Assembly: GCA_013396755.1 (NCBI GenBank)
Contig: VWZF01006750.1
Location: 3,203,837-3,267,836 of the forward strand
DNA: 64,000 bases
Direction of reading: 5' to 3'
From: Sclerurus mexicanus
Taxonomy: Eukaryota; Chordata; Aves; Passeriformes; Furnariidae
Part shown: in pieces, positions 1-13,800 of the stretch
How positions within the stretch are numbered: position 1 is the first letter of the stretch
Layout of the letters: every line of letters begins with the position of its first letter
Program-made: the position numbers and the translations under genes
The notes under the pieces: generated by a model
The model's database searches: none
Told to the model about the DNA's origin: nothing
The model's input: the letters and a program-made list of their open reading frames with translations, nothing else

Positions 1-1176
1 CTAAAAAAAAAACCCACCAAAAAACACCAAAGCAACTCCCCAATGTTAGAGATGTCGATAGGCAGGCTCAATGTTCAAAAGCACTGAGATGGAAATATCT
101 GCCTGTAGGCACCATTCACAATGTAACACAGTCAGATGACAGGAGACCTGTGGTTAGCCTCCACTTCTGCAGTCTTTCTTTCCCAGAGCACCAGGGATGC
201 TGGGGCTAAGCGTTGTGGAGAGGTTAAAGGACATTAAAAACAGTCCATGTTTTTCCAAACATGTCTTCAGGCTTCTTTGTAAACTATTTCCTTGTATAAA
301 ATGGCCAAGCCATATGCAATACGGGCAGATGTATGACTACAATAGCAGCTTGAAGAATGACTTCATAGAGAATGACCCATTTCTTTCATTAATCATTTCA
401 AAAGTAACTGTGATTCTTAAAAACCAAACCAATAACATTCATCTAGGAGCTAATGTGAATGACACACAGGATATTGACTGAAGCAAAACTATCTACCAAC
501 CACTACTGCCCCCAAAATTTTGGTCACTAAGCAGTATTTAGTTACTGACATTTTATGCTTATTTGAACTGCTACTTCTTCTAGCCATCAGCTTTCCTACA
601 GTCCTCCAAGCATACAAGCTGCAACCATCTGACAGTAATTGCCATGACAACTGATGCTGGTCCCAAGAGTACAAAAGACAATACCACCAGCAAAATTCAA
701 TAAGGAATGTAATGAAGTCGAACAGATCACGGGAAGTTAGTTGTGGTTTCATGGTATGGACAGCAAGCAATCTCTGGAGGACCCCTTGAATGTCCCAGGG
801 CTACCCATGTCCCAGGCTGGAGCAATCACATATGCTGCTCAGGGTGACCTTAATGCCCTGAATAGGATGGGGAGATGCTGCAAAGAAGCAAGTTATAACC
901 TTGGAAGAGAAAGGCAGCAGGGTGATGGCAGGAGAAGAAGATATTAAAACGAAGTGATTTGCAGACAGTGGGGCTGGAAAGGCCATTATAACACTTAGTC
1001 TGGTCTGCAAAGAATCTCGCTCTGATGTAAGAAAAGCCGGAGGAAGATTTTCAGAGTACAAATCAGGATTAGGCACCTTCCTCTCATGCATTTTCAACTT
1101 TCAGCTTACTGGCCTTCCCATCCCTGCCACATAATAATCATCTGAAGACAAAAATCCAACAAGTTCTAATAAAATT

Positions 1177-1199
1177 GAAAAGAAAAGAAAAGAAAAAAA
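1177..1199. repeat. (GAAAA)n short run
   Basis: Four GAAAA-like units ending in an A-run. Simple sequence. Confidence 0.85.
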
Positions 1200-4100
1200 G
1201 TGCACTAGTTCTTATTTACTCAAGTTCTAATAACTAAGGAAATGCCTTAATTATAAGCATAGGTTATTATGAGGCTGATTTGGAGTTTGCTGATGAATTA
1301 ACTTCATCCCTTACCTTCAGGTTTCTTTGATGTGGAACTTTAACTCAGACTTTCATCATTTTATGATGACTGATTCTGCAATTATTATAAGAATTCTTTT
1401 ATATTTCTTTTTATCAAATAGTAAGTTTCCACTCTCAACTTTAACAAAGATTTCAGTTTCTAATGACATTCAAGTATCCTGCTGGCACTAGCTCATTTAG
1501 CTAACTACATTGTTAGCATGGAGCAGACAGGGTAACTCAGAAGTGGCATGCTAAAAGGAGCAGTTCTGATTGACAAGGCCTTGAGCTGTCTCCTCATAAT
1601 TTTTAATTTGTTCCCTATTTTGAGTTAAATAATAATCCCTGAATATCATATAATTTCCTCCTTCAACAGCAAATTACTCCATTTCATTAAAACCAAGTCC
1701 AAAAAGATAGCTGAAATGTCTATGAAAGTAAGCTCAAGTTCAGAGTGGGTAATAAACACCCATCCAGGAAACAAGTCTCTAGAAAAATGAATGTTGCCAA
1801 GAAAGCTTCCTGCAGCCTTGCTATCAGAGCACTGTGACTTAAGGCAAACACCACTAATGCCCAAATCAAAGTGGTGCAGACTGCCAAAAAGAACAGCAAA
1901 TGGTGATAAGGAACCTTCTTGCCCAGACATAATGTTTATATGAGTGCTGACAGTATAGCAAGAGGCTCATGGAAGTCCAGCATCAGGCCTATGGAGAAAA
2001 AGACTGGTTTGTAGGCAGCACACCAGGTGTATCGCCATATCCATGAACAGCAAATCATCAGTTTTACCTGCAAAGCACCACAAACCGCACTTCAAGGCAC
2101 CACCCGATAGGAACAAACTATCTTGTTTATCCAGATTGATGTATCAGTGCAGACCTGCAACATTTCTCCTACTGAATAAAGATATGGTACTATGTACACA
2201 GAGATAACCTGCACCATTACTATTGAGATTCAGACCTGTGATAATTTCAGCTGTATAGGATAGGCTGGATGTATATTAGTGATCCAAAGGGATGTAACAC
2301 TTAAAAATTTTAGCAAGGAGCTTATCATTGCCTTGGCAAGATAAAGGACTGGCATCTCTGCTTTTTCCTCAGTTTGGAAAAAGATACTAGTGGATATGCA
2401 ATGCCTGTGGGGGATAAGAAAGCTTCTCTGTGAGCAAGAAAATCTTCAGAATTGAACATGAAATGCAGCACTGTGGGAATCATCTTGAATTGCAATAGGC
2501 TGAAAGGCACACAGCATGATCTGCTTCCAGTCATGCCAGCCTAAGACAAAAGTCGCCTGGTGAGAGTCTCTTACCCAGGCTTTATTTCTAACACAAGTTA
2601 AAAGATGACAACAGTTCAGCCCCATGAACAGACAAATCACTGACACTTCACAGAAACAGGGGAAAAAAAGGAAATAAAAAAATCCCCACTTCTTCCCAGT
2701 GAGCAACAGTACTGATCCCAAACATCAGTTTTTGTTTTTGAGGTGGTTTGGAGCCAACCACTCCAAGAGAACAGGTACTTAGAGCCCTCTCGGTACCTCA
2801 CAGACCCAGACAGTGGCCAGCCAGTCCGTGGGTTGCTCCCTTGCACCCAGCTGGTGTTTCACCCCTGGGGTCCCACTGCTGACCATTCCCCCGTTTGGCA
2901 GTGCAGGGCACAACAGGTTTCTACACAACACTGAAGCAGCTAAAGGGGTCTGTGTTAAATGAAGCAGCAGTAGGAAAACACTTTGGGCAGAAAAAAGGGA
3001 ACAGCTGGTGGTGCCAAGGCACCAGGTAATTTGAAATAAAACTGGCAGGAGGGAGAAGGAAGCTGTGTCTGTGTGCAGCTCACAGCTGTGCCGGCTCTGC
3101 AGCCTGCTGCCTCCCTTAATGTCAGTGATTGCAGCTCTCCATGAAAGCAGAGGGTCTGCTTCTCCTAAACTCAGCCCTTAAAAACACTCTAACACCAAAA
3201 CCACCCTGGATTTCTTCTATGAGAAACAGACGTCAGAGCAAGTAAACAGGTAAGCCATGTGGCCTGCACTAGGAAAAGCTGAGAAAATGGGCACACAGTT
3301 GCTGGTGGGAGAAGCGAGGGCTCTGCTAGTCATCCAAATGCTTTGTAGAGTCACTGTGGAAGTGTCGTTCATTCCCCCTGAGCTTGGTTTCCCACTGCAA
3401 GTTGGAGTGACAGCCCCTTCACTTGTAAAGCAGCAGAGGGTATCATTACATGCTATTTTGCTCCCTGATGCCAGCCCAGCTACACATGCAAATATTTCAT
3501 TTTTGGGGTGAGAACAAAATATAACTGCTGCTGGCAGCACAGCGACTTACTCATACATACAACCATGGATGTATTTGTTCTTGTGCTAAACACCTGTCAG
3601 TGGTTCTTTCTAAAACCCCTCATTTTCAAGGGTACCTCATATGTTTAAACTGGTTCAAGATTGCTACTCTTAAAAAAATTAAAAATGAGGATTGTAGTTG
3701 TTTCTAATTTAAGAAGGACATGAAGAAGATCAACAAACCTTCACTTCCTCTGGGATTTAACCATGCTTCTTTTTTAATTGCTTTTCTTCTATGGATTTTA
3801 CAATTTCCTTCAGATGTATATAAAATGGAAGAAGGACAAGGGAATTTGATGCTGTGGGTGAATCCTGATGGCTTTTTGAAAGCCCTGATTGCTGCCCAAG
3901 TGTGACTGTCAGAGCTGACATGTTTCTGAAGCTTTGAAAAGTACTTTGCAGGCAGAAAACGAAATGAATGTAAATTCCCTTTTTCATGGGGATGTTAATC
4001 TTGAGCCTTACATCTAAATTATGCCGAGGACATATTTATAGGATTAAATTCTCCTATCAGCTAAACCAGTATAAATCTGGAGTAATTCCATGATCTGAAG

Positions 4101-6837
4101 ATCCACTGCTAATTAATTAAATTCCCCCTAACACAAGGAAATTAACACAACCAAACAACACTAAAAACAGAGTACCTATTTCTCAACTGACTGGAGGCTC
4201 AGTTTTTCAGGCTTTTTCTCACATGCTGCTTTAGGAATACCCCAAACAAAGCCAAAAAAAAAAAAATCAATCCTGGGCAAGGAACTTCTAATTCCTGTTC
4301 TAATGGCTGCAAAACAGTGCTAATGACTCCTCTGCTTTTCTCTCCAAATATTACTGTAATGGAGTTTGCTTGGGTTTTTTAATTAAAAAATAGAACTTTT
4401 TAATTAAATAAACAACAGCTTATCTGTCTTATTGGCTTTCTGTAGGAATCTGATGTCTTTGAGACACCAGTGATCTCTTTGGTCCTGTACAGGCATCCTG
4501 CCTATGAAATTGCAGCCAATACAGTTATTTTTCCCTTTTATGCTTGTTACTAGCCAAAACCTTTCTGCTTTGGTGGGAGCAGCTGTAGCATGTAGTTATC
4601 TATAAAGCCAGGTAATTAACACGGCAGCTTTTCTTCACTGCTTTGGAAATTCAGCTGTTACACTGTTCTTTCAGCTGAAGAAAACACTAGCACATACAAG
4701 GAGAAAAATATTTTTTAATTGCAATAAGCATAAAAGGATCATAACCTTTCCAAACTACTATACTTTCCCCTAGTTCAGTTCTAAACTGTAAGAGCTTTTA
4801 GAGTGAACTGGCAAAATCTCTGAATGCTACTAAGACATGCAAGAGGGAGATTTGCTCATGTGCCATGGCAAATTAATACCACTAGGACTTAATCAGGAGT
4901 GTAAGCACAAGTTTGGGCTAGGCCAAAACCTCTTGTTATATTCTGCTGTGACTATAATGGACTGATTATTAAAATCATTCTATTCAGAGTGATCATTAGA
5001 AGAATATGTTAAAGTATTTGATGAAGAGAAAATCCAAGTATGATGTACTTTTCTGACTACCAGGCAGCTGAAGAGAGCCATTTTCAATACCGTGCATATG
5101 AACTTCAAAGACTAAACTTTTCCTGATTAATTCTTGTATGGGGTTATAAATCCCACCCTCTCATTCTCTCCTCCTATTAAAAAAAAAATAAATTTGGCTG
5201 GTCATTTAAAGCATCTATTTTTGTTTATTTACTCTAATTTTATTCTGTTTTATCTATTTATTTGGTTTTTTTTTAGAAAGTTCAATATTCTGGTTCTATA
5301 TATGACTTTTCCCTTAGTCAAGAACTGCAGTCTGTAATAACAGCAATCAAAGCAGTTCATTCTGACAAATGTATGTCAAAAAAGGACTGCTGTGACTTTG
5401 AAATATTGAAAGTGACTGATAACATAATGTGTGAAGCAGAATAAATACATACAAATGGAAGTTTTCGCTGAGCAGTCCAAGTATGAACTAAATACAGTGT
5501 CAGAACTCTGCCCTGAAAGCTCTCTGTCCAGGTGGTTACAATGACAAACTACTAAATGCATTTTGCAAAACCGTTTTATGAATAAAGCAGCAAACACAGT
5601 TTTTCCTCGGCCATATAATCCTGTTGTCTGCTTGCACACCAAGTTTAAGTAGAAAACTTGGGTCTGGAAAGGCACTGGGTTTTTAGGAAAGTAATTAAAA
5701 CCATGATGTCTGGGACCAAGGCCCTGCTTTACCTTGGCTAACCTAACATAAATGTCACTAAAGCAGCATAAACATATTGTTGCCCATTGCACAAACAAGA
5801 GTCTTCAGTATGTGCAACTGGCTCATGTCAGCAAATGCTTCTATCTGTTTTGACCCTGCAAGAAACTATACAGCCAAGTCTTGGTTGTTTGGAAGCTCGT
5901 TCTGAACCAGCCTATGGTAGAAACTAAGTCTGTTTCAAGGGAAATGTAGACCAGACTGGCAGAGCATAGTTAAAGCACACCTGCTCCCTATGCCAGGACA
6001 AACTGCAGCAGCAGGACTTCTCTGCCTGGGTTGGGCAGAGGCTCTGGTAGTGCCTGCAGCAACAGGACAGCTGGATGTGTGCTCCAGATGCCCATGTGCC
6101 CACTTCCCATGACTGAGACCTTTGGGGCTGTGGTACGTGGTGCAGCCCAGTTGGGTTATGTGGTAGCTGAAGCAGCATACCGCAGATGTTTTCCACAGTC
6201 ACTTACTCTTTACTCCATGCCAGGCAAAAAACTTGACTCAAGCCTCTCTGCCACCACTAAGTCTTCTTTGGGATTTGGACTGAGGTCTTTCAGATTTCAT
6301 GATACCCCATCTCCAGAATATTTTTTCCTCAGGGCTACTGAGGCCCCATACAATCAGAGAGTAAAGGCTTCCCCACCCCATTTCCGTCTTTCAACTATCC
6401 ACAGTCATACTGGTGACACTGCTGCAGAAACTCTCTTAATCCTGATGACTCTGGGGAGCAGCCTACCCTGGCTTACTCTGAGACACAGCAGAAGGCTTCT
6501 CTGGATAGTTTCCCTAGATTGCTCACCGTGTTAATCTCCTCTGTGCATGGAGCTGAGCACTAAGGAAGGCTCCATTTATTCACTCTCCATAATCACTGAG
6601 AAGTACTCAGTGTCTCTCACTCCCTCTGTCCCTGTAACAAGCTTCATTCTTCCTTACATCCTATTTCAGCATGGGAAAACAACCCTGCTAGAAAACCTGC
6701 TTTCAGAATTCCTTGGCTCTACATTCTAGAGACTTTCCACACAGTTTTTTCCTTTCCTTGCCTCTGAATTTGACTGAAGTCATTAAAGCAAGACTAGCAC
6801 CTTCTTCGCCTACTGGTGATTCAAGGATGGGTGACAA

Positions 6838-7102
6838 ACAGAATCACAGAATATGCCCAGTTGCAAGGGACCCACAAGGATCATCGAGTCCAACCCTCAG
6901 CCCTGCATAGGACCATTCCCAAGAGTCACAGCACATGTTTGAGAGTATCGTCCAAACACTTCTTGAGCTCTGTCAGGCTTGGTGCTGTGACCACTGGCCT
7001 AGGGAGCCTGTTCCATGTACAACCACCTGCTGGGTGACGAACCTTTGTCTAATATCTAACCTAAACCTCCCCTGACACAACTTCAGGCCATTCCCTTGAG
7101 TT
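6838..7102 (-). mobile_element. CR1 LINE, 5'-truncated 3' end
   Basis: Read on the minus strand, this is a CR1 3' end. It runs from GGGAATGGCCTGAAGTTGTG, through TTTAGGTTAGATATTAGAC and a central GGAACAGGCTCCC segment, to GGTTGGACTCGATGATCC and the terminal ATTCTGTGATTCTG octamers. The same stretch is found, diverged, at 46757-47044 on the other strand. CR1 copies are normally 5'-truncated and end in such octamers without a poly(A) tail. It carries no intact protein. It lies in the same orientation as GRID2, in the intron after the second S2 exon. Boundaries are accurate to a few bases at the octamer end and approximate at the other. Confidence 0.93.
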
Positions 7103-10100
7103 ATGTGTTTTACAGCAGAGAAAATCTCTGCAGGCTGAGAGAGATTCTGTTGCAGCAGTTTATGAGCAGAAGCAAAATTCTTAGCTCAGATATGCATAAA
7201 TCACTCCAGTTGTCATACCATCAAGTTCATTACTTACCAGACTGTATTTCTGCTTTGAAAACAAGCTTTATTTCCAGGCCTTTCATTTTTATCCAGAAAA
7301 GAGGACTAGATGAAAATGAGCTTTATAGTCCAGCTAAAGGTTAATTAGCTTTTAAGCCAACAAAATGGGTTAGCAGAGATCTATTCTTCTTTTGTCTTTT
7401 GCTACTCTTACTCATTTCAACTGAACTAGGTTGGCCAGTGTTTTGAGAACTTAGGTCAGGAGTCAGGAACACTTGGCAAGTAGTGCTGGTATGAGGAAGG
7501 TGGGCTAAACCCTTACTTGTGGTTATTATGGTTCTGTCATCAAGACAACTGCATGGCTGGATCCTTCCTATTTCCAGGGAAAGCTTTGCACTCATTTTCC
7601 ACCCCACTTTAAAGGCAATGCTGCTGGTCAACTGAGTCCAAGTGAGTAGTTAAACCTGTTCCTTTCAAGACTGATGCACACAAACATAAGAGAAGGCAGA
7701 CAGAAAAGAAAAAAACGTATTAGGGACAGTGTGCATTAATGGCAAACCTAGTATCTTTAGGAATTCATAAAAAAACAGGTTCTTGGATGGAAGCCACTTG
7801 CTGAGACTCCTTTTAGCTTTACTGTCAGATTTATAACCAAGCAGTTTCAAATTCTGCAGCCATGCACTTACTCACTCCATAAAACTTTAAAACACATGAA
7901 CAACTCAGCTTACAATGAATGTTGCTTCCATATAGTTGGATGAGCAACACTGTTTCCACTGACTGTACTGCAAACCTCGCTGGGTAATATCTGGCCATTT
8001 TACATGCCAAGTCTGAGGTGCCTAAGGCTAGAGAAGAGGATAGAAAGTACTAAGAAATAGCTTGCAAAGTGATATCTACTGGTAATTTAACATGTTAAAA
8101 TTAGACTGTTTTCTTTGGGGTGGTTCATGGGTAATGATGGGGATTAATATGCATAAATAGTTTAACTTGTTTGCCTTTCTGAAACTTTGAATGCAGTGCC
8201 CTTTTTGAAAGTGAGAATTGATTAGGAAAAAGAGAAGACATGAATCTGCCTTTTTCATGGCACCTCTTTTTTCCAACATGCAGCAAGTCCTTCCCCATAG
8301 CAATGCTTAGGATGCAGAGGTGCCTTCCCACGGTGGAGGCAGGCAGCTCTTTGGTTCTCATAGCTCTATGCTGTGTGAATGCAAGATTTAATGCCTTTCC
8401 CTTACAATTTTCTTTCTTATGCTTCTTCTCAGTGCTGCTACTTCATGATTCTTTAACTTACCCCACCAATTAATATTAGGTATATTTAAAAAGCCCACTA
8501 ATCTGCTCGCTGCCTTTATATGTTTTCATTGATTAACTTTGCATTATGCGTGTGTTATAAACTTCAGATCTGCTGCAGGATCTGTAACCCATCTCATCAG
8601 TTTAATATTACAGCAGATTAAGAAGTTGCTAAAGTCTGTGTTTCTGTAGATATCTCCATCTTTTTCAACATCTAATCATGAATTTACTGTGAGACCTGCA
8701 AGCACCAGATCCACATGATCAGGAATCAATAAAATCATTTTTCTTGTTCTCACAATGTGTTGTGTGAGAGTCACAGTTTCTATACAGCCCCACAGCCAGC
8801 AGCCCCTGCTAAGCAAGTGAGATGGGAATGGATAATAAAGCCAGGAAAAAGTTCTGATGACAGTGCAGGAATCTTCAAGACCTGCAGCTCTGCATTAGGC
8901 AGTTAGTGGAGTAGGATGCAAAAGGACAACATCAGATCACCTGGTCCTTGGGGAAAGCTATTAGCAATGTGCTCACACAGGACTACAGAACACAAAGCTT
9001 GGATCACATGGTTATGGGCTTGGTAGAAAAAAAGAAGAGAGAACAGTGGTGAGACAAACACTTTCTGTTAGGACTTTTTTATGAAGTAATGAATGCCATT
9101 TCAAAAAATCAGAATGAAGTTACATCTGTTCTTATAATCCACCTGAGGTTACAGGTCTTCAGTCTGGATCAAGTGGCCCAGGAGTGAGCTGTGCAGAACG
9201 TGACCACTCTGCAGCCTCACCGAGGGAGGCAGCTGGCTGAGCAGCACTTCCTCAAGGTGAGTTTCCCTGCATGAAGGGCAATTGCAATTTGTCTTGGAGG
9301 ACCTGGGTCAGCAAAAAGGGAGATAGACATGTCTTGAGACCTAGGGCCTGATGCAATTCCCAGTTCTACCCCATGAGGCTAACACAGACAGCAAAAAAAT
9401 AAGGATAAACTATGTTAGTTTGGATGGTCAAGAAATATAATATGGGTGTGGTACAAAAGTTTTTTTTTTATTTAGTATCCTGGTTATCTGAGAAACTATG
9501 TTGTTATTATGTGCTACTATGAAGTTAAGGCTATTATTAACGATTACTATATATGAATCAATTAAGACTGTATTCTCATTTCAGATTGCTCAGAAATCTG
9601 AAATTAATTTTGATTTTTCCCCCTCTAATGTAATTTGAGTTATATGAACTTGTGACATGATCTAAAGGCAGACTCTCCAAATTAAACTCTTCTATTTAAA
9701 TTCAGGAGTTTGCTTCAAGTCCAATAATGCTCCTTGTTTGCTGAGTCTCTCAATTTTCTGGAATAATCAGAAAAAAATGTAATTTTGGGTAGAGATTTTT
9801 ATTAGTTTCTCTGCTATATTTTTCAGAATGTTATATATACAGCTCAGAATAGAATTTTGATTCTCAGCAAACTACCAAGGCAAAGTTGAGCTCTTAATAC
9901 GGCACCCACTATTCCGCAGAGAATCACTGTATTTAATAATTAAAAATCAAATTAGATAATTATTGTCAGTTTTCTGCAGGATTAGGGTACAATCTAAAAC
10001 TCTGATTTTCACTATAGCTGATAAAAGATAAGTAAGGGACTCTTTATTGGGTTTTCATTAAAAGAAGATTAAAAAAAAATAAAGAGAGGGGGGAATCTTC

Positions 10101-10844
10101 TCAAAGAAAGAGGTACATAATCCCAAGAACAGAGAAAAATAAATCAAGGTAGTCAGGAAGGAAGTAATTTTCCTTGTGCTGGAGTCTTTGGACATAGTGA
10201 CCTCCAAGACACAGAATGAAAATTTAAGGAGAGAGAATTAATAGCGAGGAGACAAGAACAACACATATTTATGGCTCAGGGCAGGAACTTTCTAAGACTC
10301 AGGGTTTTGCTGATGAGATTGAAAAAGGACAGGAGAATATCCATACAATTTATTTAAAGCATATGGCTAATGAATTGCTAAGGGGCAGTTTGAAATGCCA
10401 TACAATGTCTCTCATCTTTGCCTCCAAGCTTTTGGACATCTGAAAGCGCAACACTTGCTGCTAGTGAGGTGTCTTTAGGCTTGCCATGAGGAAATCATTA
10501 TAAGTGTCCGTTTCTTTTTTCCCCTTAGGACAGGGGTATGTGACTGGCTTCTCTAGCAGCAACACTAATTCTTTGTGACTTTTTGTGATTAATGTCAAAT
10601 GCAGTCTGAGGTTTCTGCAGAAGCTCTATGGTAGTTGTACCTTGCATATGTTATGCCATCACATACCCCATCTCCCACGGATGACCACCAGGAGGTGTGC
10701 AGCTGCTGCTGCTTCTTTTGGCACACAGACAACTTGAAGTGTCCGTGAGCTTGTGTTCAGCTGGGATGGAGCATTTGCAGAAACACAGCTGATAAGCAAC
10801 AAGCAAGAGTCCCATACTGTGGGCTCTGAGGGAGATCTTTTTTT

Positions 10845-10875
10845 CTCCCCTCCCTCCCTCCCTCCCTCCCTCCCT
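10845..10875. repeat. (TCCC)n microsatellite
   Basis: A run of about seven TCCC units, six of them perfect at 10851-10874, follows a T-tract and ends in TTTTTT. On the GRID2 transcript strand this is (GGGA)n, with regularly spaced G-triplets that could form a G-quadruplex in RNA. Likely length-polymorphic. Confidence 0.95.
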
Positions 10876-13800
10876 TTTTTCTTTCTATTGTCACGGTTTC
10901 CTACTATTTAAAAGTGAAGTCTTTGGGGTAAAATGCACATAGAGGGTTGGGATATGAAGAATGCAAACCAATTACAACTTGATTTTTCAGTGGTTTTGGT
11001 GTTGGCAGCTTCTAGGTACTTAAGAGAAAAGCTGGCTGCTGGCCTCTGCTGAGCATGAAATTAGTGTTTCCTTTCCCTCTGCCTCTAGTGTGCTGTGCGT
11101 CAGGACCATAGTGCAGCAGAAGAGAGTCAGCCAGCAGACAAGGTGGGGACATGAACGGAATCAGAGCCCTTTGTTGCCACCCTTTGTTGACCCCCACCAA
11201 AAGCCAGACACCAGCAGAGTGCCTGAGCCATAGCTGTGGCACTGTAGGAAGCACAGACATCCTCAAATAATATATAATACCCTCAAAAGCATTTGCAATT
11301 ATATTTATGCCTCCCAGAAGTGCAAGGGAAGTTTTAAAGTTTAGGGCTGAAAAGAATTCTTAACAGGTGTCAAATTTAGTGTCAGCATAGAGTTCCTCAT
11401 GAACCAAACAACACATACTTTTCAAGCTCTCCTAGGAAATTTGGCAGTTCCTATTATTACAGCCCCTGTCATTACCCTGAAAGAAAAATACATACAGAGA
11501 GAAAACTGACACACTGTCTGGAGGCTGCTGGTGCTCAGAAGGTCAAGTCAGTGGCAAAGAAAGAGGACAGTCATCTACCCGAGCACATCAACAGGCTGCC
11601 TAGTGGCAGAGCCAGTTGTGTTTGTTAATATCTGCAACTACATGAATGAAGTCATCAGGATGGTATGACAGGTCCATATTTCAAATGTTACCCAGATTAT
11701 TTTCTATATTATCTGTGTTACAGCCACACACCTATTTTCAAGATGAACTCAAAAGACTTATTTTCAGAGAAAGCATTCAGCAGAGAGTGGTCACAAGTGC
11801 TGTGTGGGGCCCCAGCTGGCCACTTTGCCATCCCCATACAGCAAAAAGCCAATCTCATTCTGCAGTCAGACGACTCACTGCTGCTCATGTCTTTGTTCTG
11901 GCCTAGAAGAGATTTTTTTTTTTTTGCATGCGAAAAAGAAAGGTCTCAAAGGCCAGTTTCTTTACAGTGCTTTCTGTTGCTTATCCTTCTCCTTCACTAA
12001 ACCATACACTAAACAAAATGCTGTTGTGGAGACACATTGATGCCGCACTTTGAACAATTTAACTTTTCTCATCAAAAACATTTTGTTCATTTCCAAAATT
12101 TTAGATTTTCTCAAGTCTGGAAAGAATAATCCTGAATGGGGTTTCATCTCCTGTGGTATGGCTGAAGTCAACTTTTTAAAAACCCAGGAAAAGTATATGA
12201 AGCTTCTAAGTGATGTGCATTTTGCCACACTCTCCACTAATATTTCACTATACCCAAACTTGCATTTGTAAGAATAACTCTGATTTTAAATTGCATCAAT
12301 TTAAATACATGAGTGCTCACGCTTCTCTCTGAAGGGTATAGTCAATACCTTATACTTGTAAAGTTATAAACACAATATGAACCCATGCAAGCAAGTGTAC
12401 CTCAATGACAGCACACTCCTGTACAATACTTGCCTAATTGCATCAATTTAAAATCAAGTATATATTGAACCTTTTGTGTTAATTTAGCTGTGGCCTACTG
12501 TAAGCATTTTCACTTGCTGGTTCCTTGGTAATCGGAGGCTCATTCCGTACTGGTACAACTGCATCCCGTGAAAATACAGAGGCAGGAAGTGGTAGCAGCG
12601 GTTTGAGGCTGGGCACTGACTCTGCCCTATGCCCTGTGCTTCTTCCCAAACATGCTACTAGGACCATCACTGCAGTTTTGGTTCTCGGTGAGTTCTCAGT
12701 TGCTTCAGGCTTATTTCTAGCACCTCAAAAAACTGCCTGGGGTAAAATGGAACCCATCATCACAGTCACTTGTGGGAGGAAATTAAATCAGGGAATTTAA
12801 TTTTTGTAATGCCCTGGACACGTTTTGATGGCACCTCAGCACTTCAAACTGATCACAGGTTTAATGCCTTTCTTAAGTAGCCTAACTGGGTAAACTCCTG
12901 TAGAGATTAATACTTCACCGAGCAGGTGGATATTGTGGTAGTTCCCAAAGGCCACAGTATTTTGCATGTGTTAAGAACAACACAGAGCACATACGAAACA
13001 TAGAATGCTTCTGGAAATCCCAAATGCCTAAACTTTACCACAGTGCTGCCTTGACTGCACCTCACCCCGTAGCACTGGAGAGAAGGGGTGGGTGTTCACA
13101 CCTCTCTTTTCCTGTTTCTCTGGGAATCACCTGAATGTTCAGAAAAGGTACTGCAAAGCATTAAACTTGTGCCCATGCTTCCTGCATAGGGAAACAAAAA
13201 ATCTCCTGTAAGCCTGTCAGACCTTTTATAGCTGCACCCTAGGGATTTAACACTGTGCAGCTTATGGGTTTATAAGAAATTTCATAAAAGATAAGACCTG
13301 TATTTTCACATAAATATATGTATTTTGGGAAAGATCAAGAAATGCCAATATATTTTAAACCAGTTCCCTGCTGCATTAAAGAATGTGAAATATGCAGGTG
13401 AACATTTGCTGATCCTGCTCAGTGAAATCTATTTCCCTCTCTATTTATCATGCAGGCTGCAGCTGCTGAAGGTTGTTCAGCCTTTTCATTAGGAAGAAAA
13501 GTACAGATGATGTGTGAAAACCACATGGAAGTAAACTTAAGGAACAGTATGGAAGGATGGCTAGAACATAGCCTTGTAAGCTACCGTGTAAGCATGATTT
13601 TTCTTTCATATATTTGTTTCTTATATGGTGTTTCACTGCTTCAAACTGTAAATTTATATTTATGGACATAATTAGAAGTGCCATATAACATGCTCTCATA
13701 ATACAGAAATAAAAATATAAGCACAGCAGCACACACATTTTCAGAATATATATATCAGGCTTTCTAAATTCTCCAGTAGGTAGAATCACTCAAAGCAAAT

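Noticed and set aside
4375..4390. 16-bp AT palindrome TTTTTTAATTAAAAAA as a functional site
   Set aside because: Expected from A/T runs in AT-rich intron DNA.
5376..5798. 140-codon minus-strand open frame as a possible GRID2 C-terminal exon
   Set aside because: Its residues show none of the expected ILELQQ, KWWP, M4 or GTSI features; it looks like chance.
6031..6534. 167-codon open frame as a protein-coding gene
   Set aside because: No recognisable domain, signal or splice context, and it lies inside a GRID2 intron on the opposite strand. Kept only as a low-interest observation.
10888..10898. TGTCACGGTTT on the plus strand as a second LTR start
   Set aside because: The match to the LTR stops after 11 bases; what follows is unrelated.
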